A stretch of DNA of 64,000 bases from assembly GCA_025352785.1 (NCBI GenBank), contig JANXSD010000018.1:1-64000 (forward strand), read 5' to 3'. The stretch is from Bacteroidota bacterium (GTDB lineage: Bacteria > Bacteroidota > Bacteroidia > AKYH767-A > OLB10). Made by a program: the position numbers and the translations under genes. Within the stretch, counting starts at the first letter, position 1, and each line of letters starts with the position of its first letter. Under the pieces are notes generated by a model. That model was given only the letters and a program-made list of their open reading frames with translations, did no database searches and was not told where the DNA came from. Shown here in pieces: positions 1 to 12,300 of this stretch.

Positions 1-3000
1 CCAGACATCGCTTTTGCAGTGACGGCCATAACGGGCAAGTTTAGCCATGCTGGGTTTTTTCGTATTTCAGCTATCGCATCATAACCATTCATATTTGGCA
101 TCATAATATCCATCAGAACAATCTCAATTTGAGGATTTTCTTTTAATCTAGCTAATGCTTCTAATCCATCATAAGCACAAATAACTTTTAATCCTTCATT
201 CTCCAAAATATTTGTCATCGAATAAATATTTCGCATATCATCATCAACGAGCAAAACTGTTTTGTCAGTAAGCAACTCATTCATTTTATTTTGAACTTGC
301 TCATATTTATCATGTCCTTTACTCACAGTATTCAGGAACATTCCTGTTTCATCGAGTACTCTATCGTGTGGATTGGAAGTGTCTCCGGAAATTAAATCCT
401 CCACTTCTTGCAAACATTCATCTGGATTATCATCTCTAAAAACTAGTGGTAAATTTCGAAGATCTGATTCTGCACGTATAGATTGAACTAGTTGTAGTGT
501 TATAGATTCATCGATATTTGAATCTATAATAATTCCGTGAATTTTATTCTTTCTAGAGCGATCAACGCATTCACTTAAATTTTGAACACTTTGAATTTCA
601 ACTGACCTTTCGCGTTCCTTGAGTATTGAAATAATTTTATTCATTTCATCAGGGTGAGATCCCATATATAATAATTTATGAGAAGGCACCTTTTTATTTC
701 CATCGATGTGATCAAATAATTTCTCCATATCAGCTTTACCTGCAGGCTTACTCAAATAAGTTGCGGCGCCCATATCTAAACCTAATTGTGCTTTATCGAT
801 TGAAGAAATTACATGTACTGGAATATTTTTTAATGTTTCCGATTCTTTCAACTTCTTCAAAACTGTCCAGCCATCCATTACTGGTAAACGCATATCAAGA
901 ATGATTGCATAAGGCTTATAATTTGTGGCATACGTTAAGCCTTGATCTCCTTGTAAAGCGATTATCGCTTTGAATCCATATTTATGACAATGATTCATTA
1001 ACATTCTAGCAAAAACATAATCATCTTCTACAATAAGAATTAATTTATCTCCTTCTTGCAGTTGATCACGATCATCTTTTATCTCATCATCATGATACCC
1101 GTTACGTAATTCCGTTACTTGCTCGCGTGTTATTGTTGCACTTTGATTTAACACCTTTGTCATAGATTCCATTTCAGGATGGACTAGTAAATCTTGAAAA
1201 TGTGCAGAGGACTCTGGCAGATAAATTAAGAAAGTACTTCCTTCTCCTTCAACACTTTCTAAAAGCATTTCTCCTCCTAACATGTGTGTTAATTCACGAC
1301 TGATTGCTAATCCTAAACCAGTTCCTCCAAACTTTCTACTTGTGGATCCATCCGCTTGTTGAAAAGCTTCGAAAACTAATTTTTGTTTACTCTCTGGAAT
1401 TCCTATTCCAGTATCTCGTACAGCAATACAAATTACTTTATCAGTTTGCAACAATGCCCTTTCTTTAAACACAATTTCTGCAGAGGCATTAGAGATCTTT
1501 AATTCAACTTGTCCTCCAGCAGGAGTAAATTTAAATGCATTTGAAAGCATATTTTTAATTACTTGCTCAATTCGAATTTTATCAGAAACGATTTTAGATT
1601 GAGAAGGAATATCAATAATGATATTAAAATCAATTAGTTTTTCACTAGCAAATTCACGGAACAACATTCTCATATCATCGGCTAAGTCAGCGACAGCGAA
1701 TGATTCAATTTGGAGATCTACTTTTCCAGCTTCAATTTTTGATAAATCTAAAATATCATTAATTAAAGTTAAAAGATCGGAACCTGACTTATGAATAATC
1801 TTTGCGTGTTCTACTTGTTTCAGATCTAGATTTTTGAATTTATTATCAGAAAGTAATTTAGCCAGAATCAAAATACTATTTAATGGCGTACGCAATTCGT
1901 GACTCATATTTGCCAAGAATGCCGATTTATATTTGTTGCTTTGCTCTAGTTGTTCGGCTTTAAACGATAAACTTAATCGCGCATCTTCAACAGCAATATT
2001 CTGTTCTTCAAGTAAGCCAGCTTTATCTTGTAACTCTTGATTAACTTGTTTCAATTCTTCTTGTTGCGCTTTCAATTCCTCTTCTGATTGCTGCAATAAT
2101 TGCGATTGATTGGTAAGTTCATTATTTATATTTCGCAACTCATGTTCTTGATATACTAATTCTTCAGCTTGTTTGCGCGACTCTTCAAGTAATTGCGAAG
2201 TAATCAGATTTGCTCTAACACTAAATAAACTAGCAGCAATTGGATCAGCCATTTTCTCAAGCAATAATTTCTGTGAATCGCTAAGCGATTTAATAGAAGC
2301 TATTTCGATTGCACCAACTACTTTTCCACTTGTTGAGAGAGGAATAATCATGATACTACATTGTCGAGAATCACCTATACCAGTATCAATGGTAAAGAAA
2401 GGATCTTGAATATTATCTAAGCAAATAATTTTATTAGATGCCATTGCTTGACCAATTAATCCCTCTTTCAATTCATAACGTTTACTATTTAATATTTTAT
2501 TATTCAAAGCATAATACGCCCCAAGTTGAATGTGCAAATCATTCATATCCTCGTTATGCAAAAGAAATATTGCAGCTTGTTCCACTTTAAGTTGTTTCAC
2601 AATACTATCAATAATCATATCCAAGAAAATATTGAATTCTTCACTTGATGATCGCATAATTTCATTTAAACTTGCGAGGCCTTCAGCCATCCAACTGCGC
2701 ATCGCATCTTCCTCAGAAGCTGCCATTAAACGATTACGCATTGTTAATAAAGAATGTCCTTGAATATCTTTATTACTTAATGGTTTAAATGGGTGATTAA
2801 AATTTCCCTTCCCGATTTCATCAACAAATACAGAGGTAGTTCGAAAACCATCCATCATAAATCCTAATTCTTGAAGCATTTCTCCAACAACATTACGTGG
2901 GATTTTCATTTTCAATTCAGGAAGTTCGCCCTTACCCATTTGCATAATTACCTCACGGACTTGCAAAACAGGAACAATGATTGAACGTGTTATTACGAAA

Positions 3001-3650
3001 GCAGCAAATAAAATTGAGCAAATAATCAAGAGAGCGATGCTTAATACGAGCACCATTAATGAATTAAATTGATAGAGCATTTTATCTTGCTCTTGCATTG
3101 CCATACTCGTTTGCTGTGTGATAATCGCTTTCAATCGTGAGGTTATATTCTCCGATCTTGGAATGATTTCTCTTTCAAGAATTTCTTCAGCGGCAAATCG
3201 TTTAACAGGATCTTGATAGTCCTCGAAAGTAACCAACATACGCATAATTTGCATTTGGTACGAAGAAAGCGCTTCATAGTCGGTAAATATTTTATTTATT
3301 GAAGCTACATGATCTTTCCTTTGCCAATGATTATTTAATGCGTGAATCTTTCCTCTAAGTTGAATATACTCACTATTATTTAAATTACGAAGGCTATCCT
3401 TGTCAGCTTGATTATTGGGCAAATAAACCCAATTAGTAATTAGCATTCTTGACCTCGTAACAAGAAGATTCATGTGTGCTAATGCATCCAAAGATGGATT
3501 CGTATTATCTACAATATCACTTGTAATTCTTTGGCTCTTTTGAATAGTATATGTACTGATAAATGCGTTTACAATAGCAATAGCTATTACAACAATAAAT
3601 ACCAGATAAATTTTCCGGTCTATTTTTTTAAATGCGCTTTTATTAAACAT
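1..3650 (-). CDS. Hybrid sensor histidine kinase/response regulator (TM sensor, HAMP-like, GAF, HisKA, HATPase_c, several REC domains), C-terminus beyond window start
   Basis: Manual minus-strand translation from ATG at 3650 (MFNKSAFKKIDRKIYLVFIVV...). Motifs: H-box AFLANMSHELRTPLNS, N-box and G-boxes (DTGIGIPESKQKLVFEAF, GGTGLGLAIS), REC motifs (LILIVEDDYVFARML, ILDMRLPVMDGW, VLLVDDDMRNI, IVLMDIMMPNMNGYDAI). Absent from the ORF track because it has no stop inside the window. Confidence 0.93.
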   Translation of the reverse strand, partial: MFNKSAFKKIDRKIYLVFIVVIAIAIVNAFISTYTIQKSQRITSDIVDNTNPSLDALAHMNLLVTRSRMLITNWVYLPNNQADKDSLRNLNNSEYIQLRGKIHALNNHWQRKDHVASINKIFTDYEALSSYQMQIMRMLVTFEDYQDPVKRFAAEEILEREIIPRSENITSRLKAIITQQTSMAMQEQDKMLYQFNSLMVLVLSIALLIICSILFAAFVITRSIIVPVLQVREVIMQMGKGELPELKMKIPRNVVGEMLQELGFMMDGFRTTSVFVDEIGKGNFNHPFKPLSNKDIQGHSLLTMRNRLMAASEEDAMRSWMAEGLASLNEIMRSSSEEFNIFLDMIIDSIVKQLKVEQAAIFLLHNEDMNDLHIQLGAYYALNNKILNSKRYELKEGLIGQAMASNKIICLDNIQDPFFTIDTGIGDSRQCSIMIIPLSTSGKVVGAIEIASIKSLSDSQKLLLEKMADPIAASLFSVRANLITSQLLEESRKQAEELVYQEHELRNINNELTNQSQLLQQSEEELKAQQEELKQVNQELQDKAGLLEEQNIAVEDARLSLSFKAEQLEQSNKYKSAFLANMSHELRTPLNSILILAKLLSDNKFKNLDLKQVEHAKIIHKSGSDLLTLINDILDLSKIEAGKVDLQIESFAVADLADDMRMLFREFASEKLIDFNIIIDIPSQSKIVSDKIRIEQVIKNMLSNAFKFTPAGGQVELKISNASAEIVFKERALLQTDKVICIAVRDTGIGIPESKQKLVFEAFQQADGSTSRKFGGTGLGLAISRELTHMLGGEMLLESVEGEGSTFLIYLPESSAHFQDLLVHPEMESMTKVLNQSATITREQVTELRNGYHDDEIKDDRDQLQEGDKLILIVEDDYVFARMLMNHCHKYGFKAIIALQGDQGLTYATNYKPYAIILDMRLPVMDGWTVLKKLKESETLKNIPVHVISSIDKAQLGLDMGAATYLSKPAGKADMEKLFDHIDGNKKVPSHKLLYMGSHPDEMNKIISILKERERSVEIQSVQNLSECVDRSRKNKIHGIIIDSNIDESITLQLVQSIRAESDLRNLPLVFRDDNPDECLQEVEDLISGDTSNPHDRVLDETGMFLNTVSKGHDKYEQVQNKMNELLTDKTVLLVDDDMRNIYSMTNILENEGLKVICAYDGLEALARLKENPQIEIVLMDIMMPNMNGYDAIAEIRKNPAWLNLPVMAVTAKAMS

Positions 3651-3662
3651 AATATTTTTTTC

Positions 3663-4208
3663 TTACCTTGAAACTGTTGCTAACTCATATAATTGATTCG
3701 ATACTTTAAATCCTTCACGTTTAATCGTTACATCATTTAATTCAAAACGTAAATGACTATCTTTTTCATAAATATTGATACTAGCGCCATGTGTACTCAT
3801 CTTTTTTTCTTCTGTAATGATTAAAATAGCTTTACCACTACATTTGTCTAACATCGCATTAAGCTTATCGCCTTGTCCTTGTGCAATGAAAAGTATTTCG
3901 CTATTAAATGCTTCCTCAATATTAGTAATTTCTTTTACTTCAATTGGCTTATCAATAACCTTTCTATCTTTTAAAATTGAAGTCAGTTTAGAATTCATTA
4001 TCGAGCTTCCAAGAACAGAAATTTGAAATTTAGGGCTAGAAATTTTCTGTGAAGGCCATTCTATGTGCTTCGTGAAATTGTAAATGAACAATGATTTAAT
4101 CATAGTTACATCTTGAATATTTGCTCCTTGAAATGCAGATAAAATCAAGTACATTGGTATAATAAATACCAATATTTTGACTTTAAATATAAAGTTGAAG
4201 TTTTTCAA
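3663..4208 (-). CDS. YfiR/DUF4154-like periplasmic protein
   Basis: 181 aa with signal peptide. MIKSLFIYNFTKHIEWP, ISVLGSS, and GKAILIITEEKKMSTHGASINIYEKDSHLRFELN are typical of the YfiR family. Confidence 0.8.
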   Translation of the reverse strand: MKNFNFIFKVKILVFIIPMYLILSAFQGANIQDVTMIKSLFIYNFTKHIEWPSQKISSPKFQISVLGSSIMNSKLTSILKDRKVIDKPIEVKEITNIEEAFNSEILFIAQGQGDKLNAMLDKCSGKAILIITEEKKMSTHGASINIYEKDSHLRFELNDVTIKREGFKVSNQLYELATVSR

Positions 4209-4218
4209 GATCTTAAGG

Positions 4219-6207
4219 TTAAAAATTTTGGTATAAAACTTTTAACTGAAACTCTCGACCCATACCTGGTAATGGTGCATGATTACTATTGTATGGTTGA
4301 ATATACCACTGGCTATTATCCAGCAAATTAAATATTGCACCTTGTATACTAAGCCCTTTTGCTGATTTAAATCTATATTCGAATTGCAAATTTATTATAG
4401 AAGTAGGAGATAACTTAGAATAAATGGAGTTTCCATTTGCATCAACAGTAGCAATTTGAGTTCTTGAAGAATAAAATGTTGCTCCAGCGTTGAAGAAAAT
4501 ATTTTGTTTTAGCGCTATTTTTAATGCGACATCTCCTTTGAATGGAGCGAGACCCAAATGTTCCTCTTCGTTTTGAGGAATACTATACGAATTTATTTGT
4601 TTACCATCAGTCGACATGTAATACGATGCTCCAATATCAATTCCACACCATGACTTTTTATAACGGTAAGAAAATTCTAAACCATTCGTTCCAGTTCTTG
4701 ACATGTTTGTATATGCATCGAAGTTGGTTATTGTATCAAAATAATAGATGATGGGATTGTGCGTTTGAATAATGTATGCATTTAATGCTACTAAAGAGTA
4801 TTCATTTATACTATATCCTGTTTCTAATTCAAAAACATTCGTTACCTCTGGCTTAATGTTAGTTGCTAAGTCAATATTCTCAGTACTTGGCGACCTAAAT
4901 GATTTGCTGTATAGTACTTTAAAATGAAACTTGTCAATGATAGTTGTAACACCTAGACGCGGAACTAAAGTTGATGAATACCTACTGTTATCATTATAAC
5001 GTACTCCTCCAATTATATTAAATTCTTTTATTTTTATTAAAGTTTGCAAAAATAAAGCGATATTGGTGTAAGTAAAATCAGGACTTGAAGTTGTAAGAAA
5101 ATTATTATCACCTTTTAAATTTTTTGAGTGATCATAAAAATATGATGCACCACCAGAAATATTAACGTTATCATTCGGATCAAAAATACTTGCAATAGAA
5201 CCACTATATCTTTTACTACTTTTCCAAAATGGAATATCAGTACTATCAAGTGAATCGTTATTGCCTGCATAAGCCCAAGGTAATTGATATTTGTAATTTA
5301 TCTTTGGAATAATTTTCCAATGTTCGTTAATTTTCCACTCGTAATTAATTTCACCTAGGTAACTATTAAAATGCATCAATAATGGAATTGGTACAATCGA
5401 TTGGTATTCGTCATAGGATCTTACATTATATACATCGGCAATTACCCTGATACCCAATTTTTCAATTGCAGCTCCAACGTTTACATAAAAATTATTGAGC
5501 TCAGAATTTCCTTTTAATGAAATGCTATCACTAAAAACATCTTTATACTCATTATGACTTCTTTGTCCTTGTGAAGCGAATGATTGAATTGAAATTGAAT
5601 TTTTATCTGATTTTGACCCAAGAAATAAATTTGCACCTCTTCTTGAAAAGTCATTTTTAGTAGCTCCATAAAAAGTTGAAGATTGAACTTCGAATTTATG
5701 TTGTGCTGTACGCGTGATTACATTGATCACAGCATACGCAGCATTTCCTCCATACATAGCTGATCCTGGTCCACGAATAATTTCTACTCTTTCAATATTT
5801 TCTACTGGATAATGGTTTCCAAATTGCAAAGTTGAATATAATCCATCATTCATTTCTTGTCCATCAATAAGCAAAACGGCTTTACCTTCATGAGCCCAAT
5901 TTCCTCGTACCGCCAAACCAACAATGCCTTCCACATCTACACCAAATTCAAATCCAGGAATATGTTGAAGTACATCCATCAAATCACGTGCGCCTGATTG
6001 TCGAATATTATCAGCAGTTAGATAACTTATGATTCCTGGAGATTCGCGTGCAGTGAGTTCTTTTATGGAAGCAACAGTAATTTTAATGTTCATCAAATCC
6101 TCTAACGACAATGTATCATACGCAGCAACCTGATTCGCTGATTGCTGTGCGTTCAGATTAGTTATAATCGTTAAAAAAGAAATTAGGAATAGTATCGTTT
6201 GTTTCAT
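4219..6207 (-). CDS. TonB-dependent receptor
   Basis: 662 aa, signal peptide. Plug domain (ARDLMDVLQHIPGFEFGVDVEGIVGLAVRGNWAHEGKAVLLIDGQEMNDGLY...VENIERVEIIRGPGSAMYGGNAAYAVINVITR), then a beta-barrel ending in an aromatic residue. Confidence 0.93.
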   Translation of the reverse strand: MKQTILFLISFLTIITNLNAQQSANQVAAYDTLSLEDLMNIKITVASIKELTARESPGIISYLTADNIRQSGARDLMDVLQHIPGFEFGVDVEGIVGLAVRGNWAHEGKAVLLIDGQEMNDGLYSTLQFGNHYPVENIERVEIIRGPGSAMYGGNAAYAVINVITRTAQHKFEVQSSTFYGATKNDFSRRGANLFLGSKSDKNSISIQSFASQGQRSHNEYKDVFSDSISLKGNSELNNFYVNVGAAIEKLGIRVIADVYNVRSYDEYQSIVPIPLLMHFNSYLGEINYEWKINEHWKIIPKINYKYQLPWAYAGNNDSLDSTDIPFWKSSKRYSGSIASIFDPNDNVNISGGASYFYDHSKNLKGDNNFLTTSSPDFTYTNIALFLQTLIKIKEFNIIGGVRYNDNSRYSSTLVPRLGVTTIIDKFHFKVLYSKSFRSPSTENIDLATNIKPEVTNVFELETGYSINEYSLVALNAYIIQTHNPIIYYFDTITNFDAYTNMSRTGTNGLEFSYRYKKSWCGIDIGASYYMSTDGKQINSYSIPQNEEEHLGLAPFKGDVALKIALKQNIFFNAGATFYSSRTQIATVDANGNSIYSKLSPTSIINLQFEYRFKSAKGLSIQGAIFNLLDNSQWYIQPYNSNHAPLPGMGREFQLKVLYQNF

Positions 6208-6297
6208 CGCTTTACATGTAGCCTGAAATTTGTACGATTACAATGCAAAAAGGTTTGTTAGTGTCGACATCAATACTAAAAAAGATACAAAAAAAAG

Positions 6298-6323
6298 GCT
6301 GCCGTTTTTTATTTCGACAGCCC
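6298..6323 (-). terminator. Rho-independent-type hairpin downstream of the 1989-aa ORF
   Basis: ggctgccg...cgacagcc hairpin, U-rich on the minus strand. Confidence 0.6.
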
Positions 6324-6347
6324 TTATACGTTCCTACTTTAGTTAAG

Positions 6348-9300
6348 TTACCTAATTAATGAAATTGTTCCCTTATATTGATTTCCTGCAACCTGCAAAA
6401 TATAAAAATAAGTTCCTGTAGGTAAATCCACACCAGCATTATCCTTTTTTCCATTCCAACAAGGATAAGATCTGCTACTTTGAAACACTCGTTGCCCCCA
6501 ACGATTATATACAGTCCAATCACTACAATTATCGAAATTAATTTGTTTACCTAAATTAAAGCAATCATTTTTTCCATCAGCATTGGGTGTAAAAATATTG
6601 GAAACATTTTCAAGGATTTTACTTATGGTACTAGGGCTAAAATTAATTGTTGTACTATCAGAACAAATATCATTAATTGCATAGAGCGTAATTAATTTAT
6701 CGTTACCAAATCCAAATAAATGTTGAGGATTAAAGTCAGTACTACTTGTTCCATCACCGAAATTCCAATTATAATTTTGAGCGTAACTGCTCGTATTTAT
6801 CAATGAAACTTCTACCCCTTCACAACCAATAACGATTGAAGTACTATCAACTGTAAATGCTGCCTTGGGTTGTGGATTAATATCAACTAAAACTTGTTCC
6901 TCGTCGGTACAGCCATTATTATCTGTTACAACTACAGTATACGTTGTTGAATTGGATGGATTAGCAAATGGGTTGGAGATATTTGCATTGCTTAATCCTG
7001 TAGATGGTGTCCATTGAAATCCAACACCGCCACTAGATACTAAACCAATTCCTGAACCTGCACAAATAACAACATCATCACTTGCAACAGCAACAGGTAA
7101 AGAATTTACAGTAATAGATACATCATCATTCTTACTACAACCATTCGCATCAGTCACAATAACAGTATAAGTAGTATATACTATAGGATTTGCATTAGGT
7201 GTAGCGATTGTTGGATTATTTAATCCTGTTGACGGCGACCATAAATAAGAGGTACCACCAGTTGCTAAAAGTGGAGTAGATGAACCAATACAGATAGACG
7301 TATCTGAACCTGCATTAGCCGGAGGCAAGGGATTAACTTTAATTTCTAACGTATCCGTATTTTTACATCCATTACCATCAGTAACGAGTAGAATATATGT
7401 AGTTGTTGATGTTGGACTAGCTATTGGATTGAAAATTCCTGCGTTATCTAATCCAGTAGATGGTGACCACGAGAAAATAATTCCACCATTTGCAGATAAC
7501 TGTACATTTTTCCCAAAACAAATAGTATCATTTACCCCAGCGTTAGCTAGTGGCAAAGCATTAACTGTAATAGGAATACTTACAGTATTTCCTAAACATC
7601 CATAAGAATTTGTTTCTTGTACATTCACTATAGCACTACCACTTCCAGTCCAGTTTGTTGTAATTCCATTTGAACCATTACCTGATAGAATAGTACCACC
7701 TGTTATTGTCCATGCGTATGTTGAGCCAGTAGAATTTAAAACAGTGTAGGTTCCAGTATCACTTACACAAATAGCATTGGTACCAGCTATTGCGCCCGTA
7801 ACAGGAATTGGATTTATAGTTATTGTTAACGTATCTGAAACACCAAAACAAACAGTAACATTTGTAACACTTGTTTCTTCATACCACAGTTTTACTGATT
7901 GTGGACCTACTACATTCCAATCAACAATTACATTACTAGTAGTATTTCCTGAAACTATATTTCCTCCTATGGCGAACCAATTATAAGTAGATCCTGGTGT
8001 ATTTATAGTTGAATAACTTATTCCTTGTGCAAGGTTTGCGCAAATCGTTTGAATTCCTGTTGGGGCAACTGGAGTTAAAATAACATTGATCGTTATTGGT
8101 AAAACAATTGGCGTTCGTGATTGACATCCTTTATCAGTAATTTCAATTACATTAACCGATCCGTTTCCTGATACACCTGGCCAATCTACCATAATAGTAT
8201 CAGTACTTTGCCCACTTGAAATTGTTCCATTAATTACATTCCAACTATATGTTGATGTAGGATTAGAATTGCTCACCCAGTATTGAACTCCTGTTACACC
8301 AGGGCAAACAGATAATGTTCCAATGATTGCGTTTGCCGTTGGAGCAGGATTAACTTTTACTGTAAGGGTATCGGAATTCGAACACAAATTACCATCAGTA
8401 CCATTTAACACATAAGTGGTGGTAGTTTGTGGATGTACTTGAATTGTATTTCCAGATCCAATAGTTCCGATAACACCATAGATGCTCCATACATAATTAT
8501 TAGCACCAGCACCTGATAATGATAATGTATCATCATAGCAAATTGAATCGGTAGCAGCTAACAATTGAACGATTGGCAAGGGATTGACAGTTATTAAAAT
8601 AGTATCCTTATTTATGCAACTCACGCTACTTGTTCCTGTTAAAATATAAGAGGTGCTTACCGTTGGAGTAACAGAAAGAGTAGTACCACTTCCAATTGAA
8701 ATGGTAGGGTTTGAAGATAATGCCCAGCTATATCCAGAAGCGCCATTCGCATTTAATGATGTCCCTGTTCCAAAACAAATTGCTTGTGGATTTGCAGTAG
8801 CAACAACAATAGGTAATGGATTGATAGTTAAAACTACGCTGTCTTTTGTTGTACATCCATTTAAAAAAGTATTCACCGTATAAGTGATGATTGATTGTCC
8901 TGAGCCATTATTTATTGCAGTCGCTAATGGATTAGAAATTACCACATTATTAAGTCCCGCTGATGGTGTCCAATTATAAGTATATCCAGAAGTTGCAACT
9001 GTTCCTAATCTTAAAGTATCTCCATTACAAAGAGTATTATTAGTTCCTGCAACTGACACTGGAAGTGGTTTTACAAATGCAACAACGGTATCCTTATCAA
9101 TACAACCGTACCAATTAACTGACATAATATAATTAACAGTGTCAACCAATGCTGTACCATTTGAAATTGTTAACGTTGGCGTTGCGGAAGTTGGATTATT
9201 TAAACCACTTGATGGAGACCAAGAATAAACATAACCACCAATTGCATTTGTTCCAACAGTAACGGATTGTCCGGAGCAAAATGTAACATCAGTTCCTGCT

Positions 9301-12300
9301 GCTGCAACTGGAACGGGGCTTGAAATTATTTGCACAGTGTCACTTGTTGTACATCCGCTTAATGTTGTTGTAACGATATATTTTAATGTATCGGGGATGG
9401 AATTTGTATTGGTGAGTGTTAAGGTAGGATTAGAAATTGTTGTATTATTTAATCCAGACACTGGGCTCCAAGAGTAAGCATAACCAATAGTTGATGCAGC
9501 CCCCAAAGAGGCAATATTTCCTGAGCATAATAGTTGATTTGTTCCCGCATTTGAAACTGGATTTGGACGAACCACCACTAGAGCAGTATCCTTATCAATA
9601 CATCCAAATAAATTTGTAGTTAGTATATATTTAATTGTATCATTCGTTGTATGTATTGTTGTTAAAGAAATATTTGTAGTACTTGTAGTTGCATTCGCTA
9701 AACCAGTTGTTGGACTCCAAGAATAGATATATCCGTTTATCACGGAAGCACCAATATTCCCATTTCCGCCACTACAAAAAGTAACATCGCTTCCTGCATC
9801 CGCAGTTGGAACTGGGCTTGATACAATTCTTGTTGTATCGCTTGTCGTACATCCGTTAAGAGTTGTAGTTACACTATAAAATAATGTATCTGGTTGTGAT
9901 GTAACATTAGTAAGTAGTAATGTTGGATTAGAAATTGAAGAGCTATTTAATCCAACTGTTGGTGACCACGAGTAAGTATATCCAATGGTATTTGCTGCAC
10001 CTAAATTAAGGATACTACCCGAACATAATAATTGATTTACACCAGCATTCGAAACAGGATTTGGGCGAACAACAACCTTAGCTGTATCTTTATTTGTACA
10101 TCCAAACCAACTTGCAGTAACAATATAATTTAAAGTATCGTTTACTGTATTTGTTGTTGTTAATGATATGGATGAATTGCTTGAAGTACTACTTGTTAAT
10201 CCAGTTGAAGGACTCCAACTGTACGTATAACCACTTACGGTGCTTCCACCTAAAGAGCCACTTGCTCCACTACAAAAAGTAATATCAGAACCTGCAACTG
10301 CAACGGGGACTGGTCTTACTGTCACTCTAACAGTATCTGTAGAAAAACATGTAAAAGCATTTTGTGTTTGAACAATATAGATTAATGTATCAGGAATGTT
10401 TGTTAAGTTCGTTAATGTTACCACTGGGTTGGAAATTGTTGAATTATTCAAACCAGTTGTTGGTGTCCATAAATAAGTGAAGCCAGTTGTTGATGCTGCA
10501 CCTATTGAAACTGAAGCGCCAGAACATATTGAAACATCAGCACCAGCACTAGCGGTAGGAAAAGGATTAGATGTTACTAAAACAGTATCCTTATTGGAAC
10601 AACCATTTAAATTTGTTGTTAAAATATAGCTTGTTGATTGAGGCGTTGTACCACTATTTATAAAAGTAACAGTAGGATTACTGATAGTGCTATTATTTAA
10701 CCCCGTAGAAGGCGACCATAAATAAGTATATCCAGATTGAGCTGTAGTTCCGAGCGAAGCATTTCCTCCGGAACAAAAATGAACATCCGAACCAGCAATG
10801 GCACTAGGCTGCGCTTTAATGTAAACTAATTTAGTGAGTGTATCTGATGGACAACCATACTGATTCAGCGCAACTATTTTTACCGATGCCAATCCTGAGC
10901 TTGTAAAGTTTACTCCTATTGCTGCTGCATGTGCACCTGTTGCTATTACACCATTAGTAATTATCCAATTATAAGTATAACCACTTGTTGACGTAACATT
11001 ATATTGAATTCCTGTTGCAGCATTTGAACAAATTGTATCCAAACCATTTATCACAAATGGCTTTTGTGTATTAGCAACATTTATTGTGTAAACAATATTC
11101 GTAATTTTTGCAGGGCATCCATTATCTCTTGCATTGACACTAAACTGATATGAATTCGTTCTTCCTTGTGAACAAGAAGTTGTCCAACAGAATTGTGAAC
11201 TGGCATTTGCTAAATTGCTAACATCAGTAAAAGTTGCTGCAGGATTTGTGAGCACTGAATTAAAAATATCCCCAGTGTGTGTAATAAAAATACTATCACC
11301 ATTAACATCTGTAAAAGCACTATTAAAACAAAGCGTTTGTCCTTCGTCAATATTGAAAGTTGTTTGTAAAGATGTTGATGCTTGCGCTGGCGCAGGATTG
11401 CTAGGACAAATAATAACAATGATTTGCAAATCACGTCTGGTAACACCAATTAAAACACCATTACGATATTCACTTATTTCTACAGCAAGAACATAAAAAC
11501 CTTGTGTAGTAGCGTAATAAGATGTTAGTCCTGTTAATGTATCAATACTTGCATATCCACCCGATCCGAAAGGATTTACGACAGAAAAACCTGATGTATA
11601 TGCAACAGTAGGAATTGGCCAAGGGTATGGGCTTGTCGGAGTAGGATTTGGCGTATTTTGATTTGATATTCCATTATAAGGTGTAACAAAATGATACGTC
11701 AATAAATCTCCATCAACATCATTTGCTTGATTTAAAATACTTGCAGTATCATTAGCACATATAAATGGAACTGGTGCGATAGCAAAAGTTGGAGAATTAT
11801 TTACAATAGTAGTTGGTGGTGCGAATGCATAATAGGCTTGTCCATCAGCACCAGGATTATTTAGGTTAACGATATTTCCATTTCTACAGCAACGATCTGC
11901 AATGAAATAATAACCAAAAGTATTCGCAGGTAGCGAAACGACACTTTGATAAACACCTTCTTCAACGCAAACATTTGTAGTAAACGAACAACTATCACCT
12001 GCTGCTGGAGGTTGAATAGTTTGCTGACTAATAAGTGGAATAGTGGTACCTAATGCAAGTAATTTATCACCCGTAGGATTTGCCGCATTATTTTGATAAA
12101 CACCCAAATTAATGGGGTTTGGTAAATTGGAACTTCCCGCTGCACAGTAACGATAAATAGTAACTGTTACCCGGTAATCATAAAGACCAGTGCTAGAATT
12201 CAAGCCTAAATACTGGTAAGTAAGGCTCCCACCCATAAGGTGAGTTGCAGTTGATAAATATGGTATGCAAAATATAAAAAGGGAAATGCATACAACTATA

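Noticed and set aside
2173-2763. Plus-strand ORFs at 2173 and 2530
   Set aside because: Antisense to the hybrid histidine kinase, whose frame is clearly coding across this region.
7777-11496. Several short plus-strand ORFs (7777, 8653, 11215) and a minus ORF in another frame (11210)
   Set aside because: They lie entirely inside the 1989-aa repeat ORF in other frames, with low-complexity V/T/P-rich products that mirror the repeats.
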